DNA from: an uncultured Saprospiraceae bacterium
GTDB lineage: Bacteria > Bacteroidota > Bacteroidia > Chitinophagales > Saprospiraceae
Direction of reading: 5' to 3'
Length of the DNA stretch: 7,348 bases
NCBI GenBank assembly: GCA_937959095.1
Contig: CALGLY010000401.1
Span: 1 to 7,348 of the forward strand
The translations under genes and the position numbers were made by a program. Each line of letters begins with the position of its first letter. Positions within the stretch are counted from its first letter, which is position 1. This document shows, one piece after another, positions 6,286-7,348 of the stretch. The notes beneath the pieces were generated by a model. The model searched no databases, was not told where the DNA came from, and saw only the letters and a list, made by a program, of their open reading frames with translations.

Positions 6286-6585
6286 ATGAGATTACCAAGC
6301 CTATTTAAATCTCCCAGTCACCAACAATTTGTTTATAAACCTCGATTCTGGAATGAAAAGAAAGAAGAAATCGAACAACGTATCAAAGAAGCAGAAGCCC
6401 GCCAAAATGGTGATTTAGATGCTATTAAATCAAGTGTTTCCAAGACCTTCAAGCGAGGAGGAGGAGGCAATAGAAATTATATGGCAGATAGCAATTATCG
6501 AGTGCAGCAAACACGTCGTTCTAACATGCGTTTGGTCATAATTATATTCGCCTTATTATTTGCTTGTTATTTATTATTACGGTAA
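6286..6585 (+). CDS. Small tail-anchored membrane protein of unknown function
   Basis: The 99-residue protein resembles, from memory, a family of short hypothetical proteins found widely in Bacteroidota. There is no signal peptide. The N-terminus is basic and aromatic (QQFVYKPRFWNEKK), followed by a charged helix (about 24-41, EKKEEIEQRIKEAEARQ). A Ser/Lys-rich stretch then leads to a Gly-rich patch (RGGGGNRN, 57-64). A basic segment QQTRRSNMR precedes one C-terminal transmembrane helix (about 82-98, LVIIIFALLFACYLLL). By the positive-inside rule the soluble part should face the cytoplasm, with the chain anchored by its tail. The gene starts a tight unit: the next gene begins 6 bp after its stop. 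The ATG at 6286 follows a strong candidate promoter. The function is unknown to me. Confidence 0.82.
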   Translation: MRLPSLFKSPSHQQFVYKPRFWNEKKEEIEQRIKEAEARQNGDLDAIKSSVSKTFKRGGGGNRNYMADSNYRVQQTRRSNMRLVIIIFALLFACYLLLR

Positions 6586-6591
6586 AAAGAT

Positions 6592-6792
6592 ATGAAAAAG
6601 TATAAATTAGAAACGCTTGTCTATTACACCAAGTTGACCTTAGATAGAGAACATATTTTGAAGTCTTCAACAACGGATATTCAAGCAAAACTCGATGAAT
6701 ATAGCAGTGATGGCTGGCGATTGGTTTCTACGGATGCTACCGATTTTGGAGCAGCAGTTTATTTCTATCTTTATTTTGAGAAAGATAGCTAA
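6592..6792 (+). CDS. Small DUF4177-like protein
   Basis: The 66-residue cytosolic protein has the pattern of DUF4177-type domains. A first strand (YKLETLVYY) is followed by a helix (about 28-38, DIQAKLDEYS), the typical SDGWRLVS turn and strand (39-46), and a final strand (AVYFYLYFEK). DUF4177 members are short alpha/beta proteins of unknown biochemical role, common in Bacteroidota and Firmicutes. The start ATG at 6592 lies 6 bp after the stop of the tail-anchored protein, so translation is probably coupled within one transcript. No catalytic residues stand out. The family assignment rests on the GWRLVS core and overall size. Confidence 0.78.
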   Translation: MKKYKLETLVYYTKLTLDREHILKSSTTDIQAKLDEYSSDGWRLVSTDATDFGAAVYFYLYFEKDS

Positions 6793-6804
6793 AAAAATAA
6801 AAAA

Positions 6805-6838
6805 AATCGTCTCTCCTTGTTCACGCGGAGAGACGATT
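6805..6838 (-). terminator. Intrinsic terminator of the SulP transporter gene
   Basis: AATCGTCTCTCC (6805-6816) and GGAGAGACGATT (6827-6838) form a perfect 12-bp stem with a 10-nt loop. Read on the minus strand, the stem is followed by a long T-tract (complement of the A-runs at 6791-6806), as a rho-independent terminator requires. It lies about 60 bases after the transporter's stop codon. On the plus strand the stem is followed by A's, not T's, so it should work poorly for the DUF4177 gene that ends just before it. It still blocks read-through into that convergent unit. Confidence 0.88.
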
Positions 6839-6865
6839 GAAAAAAATATTTGATTTATATTTCAT

Positions 6866-6882
6866 GCGAACTTTTAGTTCGC
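6866..6882 (-). repeat. Short stem-loop just after the SulP stop codon
   Basis: GCGAACT (6866-6872) pairs with AGTTCGC (6876-6882) to give a 7-bp stem with a 3-nt loop, 16 bases beyond the transporter stop codon. On the minus strand an A/T-rich stretch follows, but there is no clean T-run. It may be an auxiliary terminator or a 3'-end protecting hairpin ahead of the stronger terminator. Confidence 0.5.
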
Positions 6883-6898
6883 TACTGTTACCGTATCA

Positions 6899-7348
6899 TT
6901 ATGTATTCGCCAAAGCATTTTCCATCGCTTTCACGGGGTCTGTCAAGTTTACGGATGCCACTTCTATCAATTCCAATTCAATATCTCGGTATTCTGCATT
7001 CGTCTTGAATTCGTCTATGATTTCTACTACATCATGGTCGATATTCACCGTTTTAGAAGCATCAATAACTACCTTTGAACCATCAGGAATTTGACTTAAT
7101 GTACGCTGAATACTCGCCTTATTAATGAAGGTCACATCCTCTGCTAGGGATAGATGAATGGTACCATCTTCTAAGTGCTTATCCGACTCAAATAAGAATG
7201 GCTTCTTATAATTGTTATAAAGAATATAGAAAATAGCTACTGCCAAACCAATCGCAATTCCTGTTAATAAATCGGTGAATACAATGCCTAAAATCGTTAC
7301 CATAAATGGTACAAAGTGGCTTTGCCCTAAACCATACATTTGTTTGAA
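6899..7348 (-). CDS. SulP/SLC26-family anion transporter, C-terminal part with STAS domain (5' end outside window)
   Basis: Only the last 149 residues are present; the frame is open through the right edge. The ATG at 7339 is an internal methionine, since the reading frame continues upstream (FKQ) and the sequence begins inside the membrane domain. SulP proteins are inner-membrane transporters or exchangers for sulfate, bicarbonate and related anions. The visible part holds the end of the membrane domain, with the characteristic VPFMVTILGIVFTDLLTGIA segment and a final helix (AIGLAVAIFYILYNNY). A cytosolic STAS domain follows (about residues 63-132; IHLSLAEDVTFINKASI, then KVVIDASKTVNIDHDVVEII). 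STAS domains regulate transport and contact partners. The substrate cannot be deduced from this fragment. The gene converges on the DUF4177 unit and ends in an intrinsic terminator. Confidence 0.93.
   Translation of the reverse strand, partial: FKQMYGLGQSHFVPFMVTILGIVFTDLLTGIAIGLAVAIFYILYNNYKKPFLFESDKHLEDGTIHLSLAEDVTFINKASIQRTLSQIPDGSKVVIDASKTVNIDHDVVEIIDEFKTNAEYRDIELELIEVASVNLTDPVKAMENALANT

Noticed and set aside
6837..7094. Plus-strand open frame of 85 codons opposite the SulP gene
   Set aside because: It starts inside the terminator and runs antisense to the STAS domain; no protein family features were seen.

Overview
The window reads as a stretch of ordinary chromosome from a member of the Bacteroidota, possibly the Saprospiria. 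Four things point there. The large secreted protein ends in a type IX secretion (T9SS) type-A C-terminal sorting domain, a system essentially confined to this phylum. Gene starts lack Shine-Dalgarno sequences. Three upstream regions carry exact matches to the Bacteroidota -7 promoter element TAnnTTTG. The DNA is AT-rich, with very AT-rich gaps. Placement below phylum level is a guess.

Layout, left to right. On the minus strand, a class A penicillin-binding protein (bifunctional murein glycosyltransferase/transpeptidase) runs off the left edge. Upstream of it on the same strand is truC, a tRNA pseudouridine synthase. A 223-bp divergent, AT-rich gap with promoter-like elements follows. Next, on the plus strand, come a small secreted TPR-repeat protein and an 815-residue cysteine-rich, multidomain T9SS cargo protein. 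A 222-bp gap then follows that is almost entirely inverted repeats. It leads into a two-gene plus-strand unit: a 99-residue tail-anchored membrane protein and a 66-residue DUF4177-like protein. The 3' end of a minus-strand SulP/SLC26 anion transporter with its STAS domain enters from the right edge, and a strong intrinsic terminator sits in the convergent gap.

The genes do not form one obvious pathway. Cell-envelope synthesis, tRNA modification, a secreted surface protein and anion transport sit side by side. I found no mobile element, CRISPR array, RNA gene, toxin-antitoxin pair or defence system, and no convincing new multi-gene system. The least explained signal is the cluster of consecutive hairpins at about 6112-6277, upstream of the two small uncharacterised genes. 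Next is the architecture of the disulfide-rich secreted protein, which has PPC-like, CUB, CUB, PPC-like, Fn3-like and sorting domains in that order.
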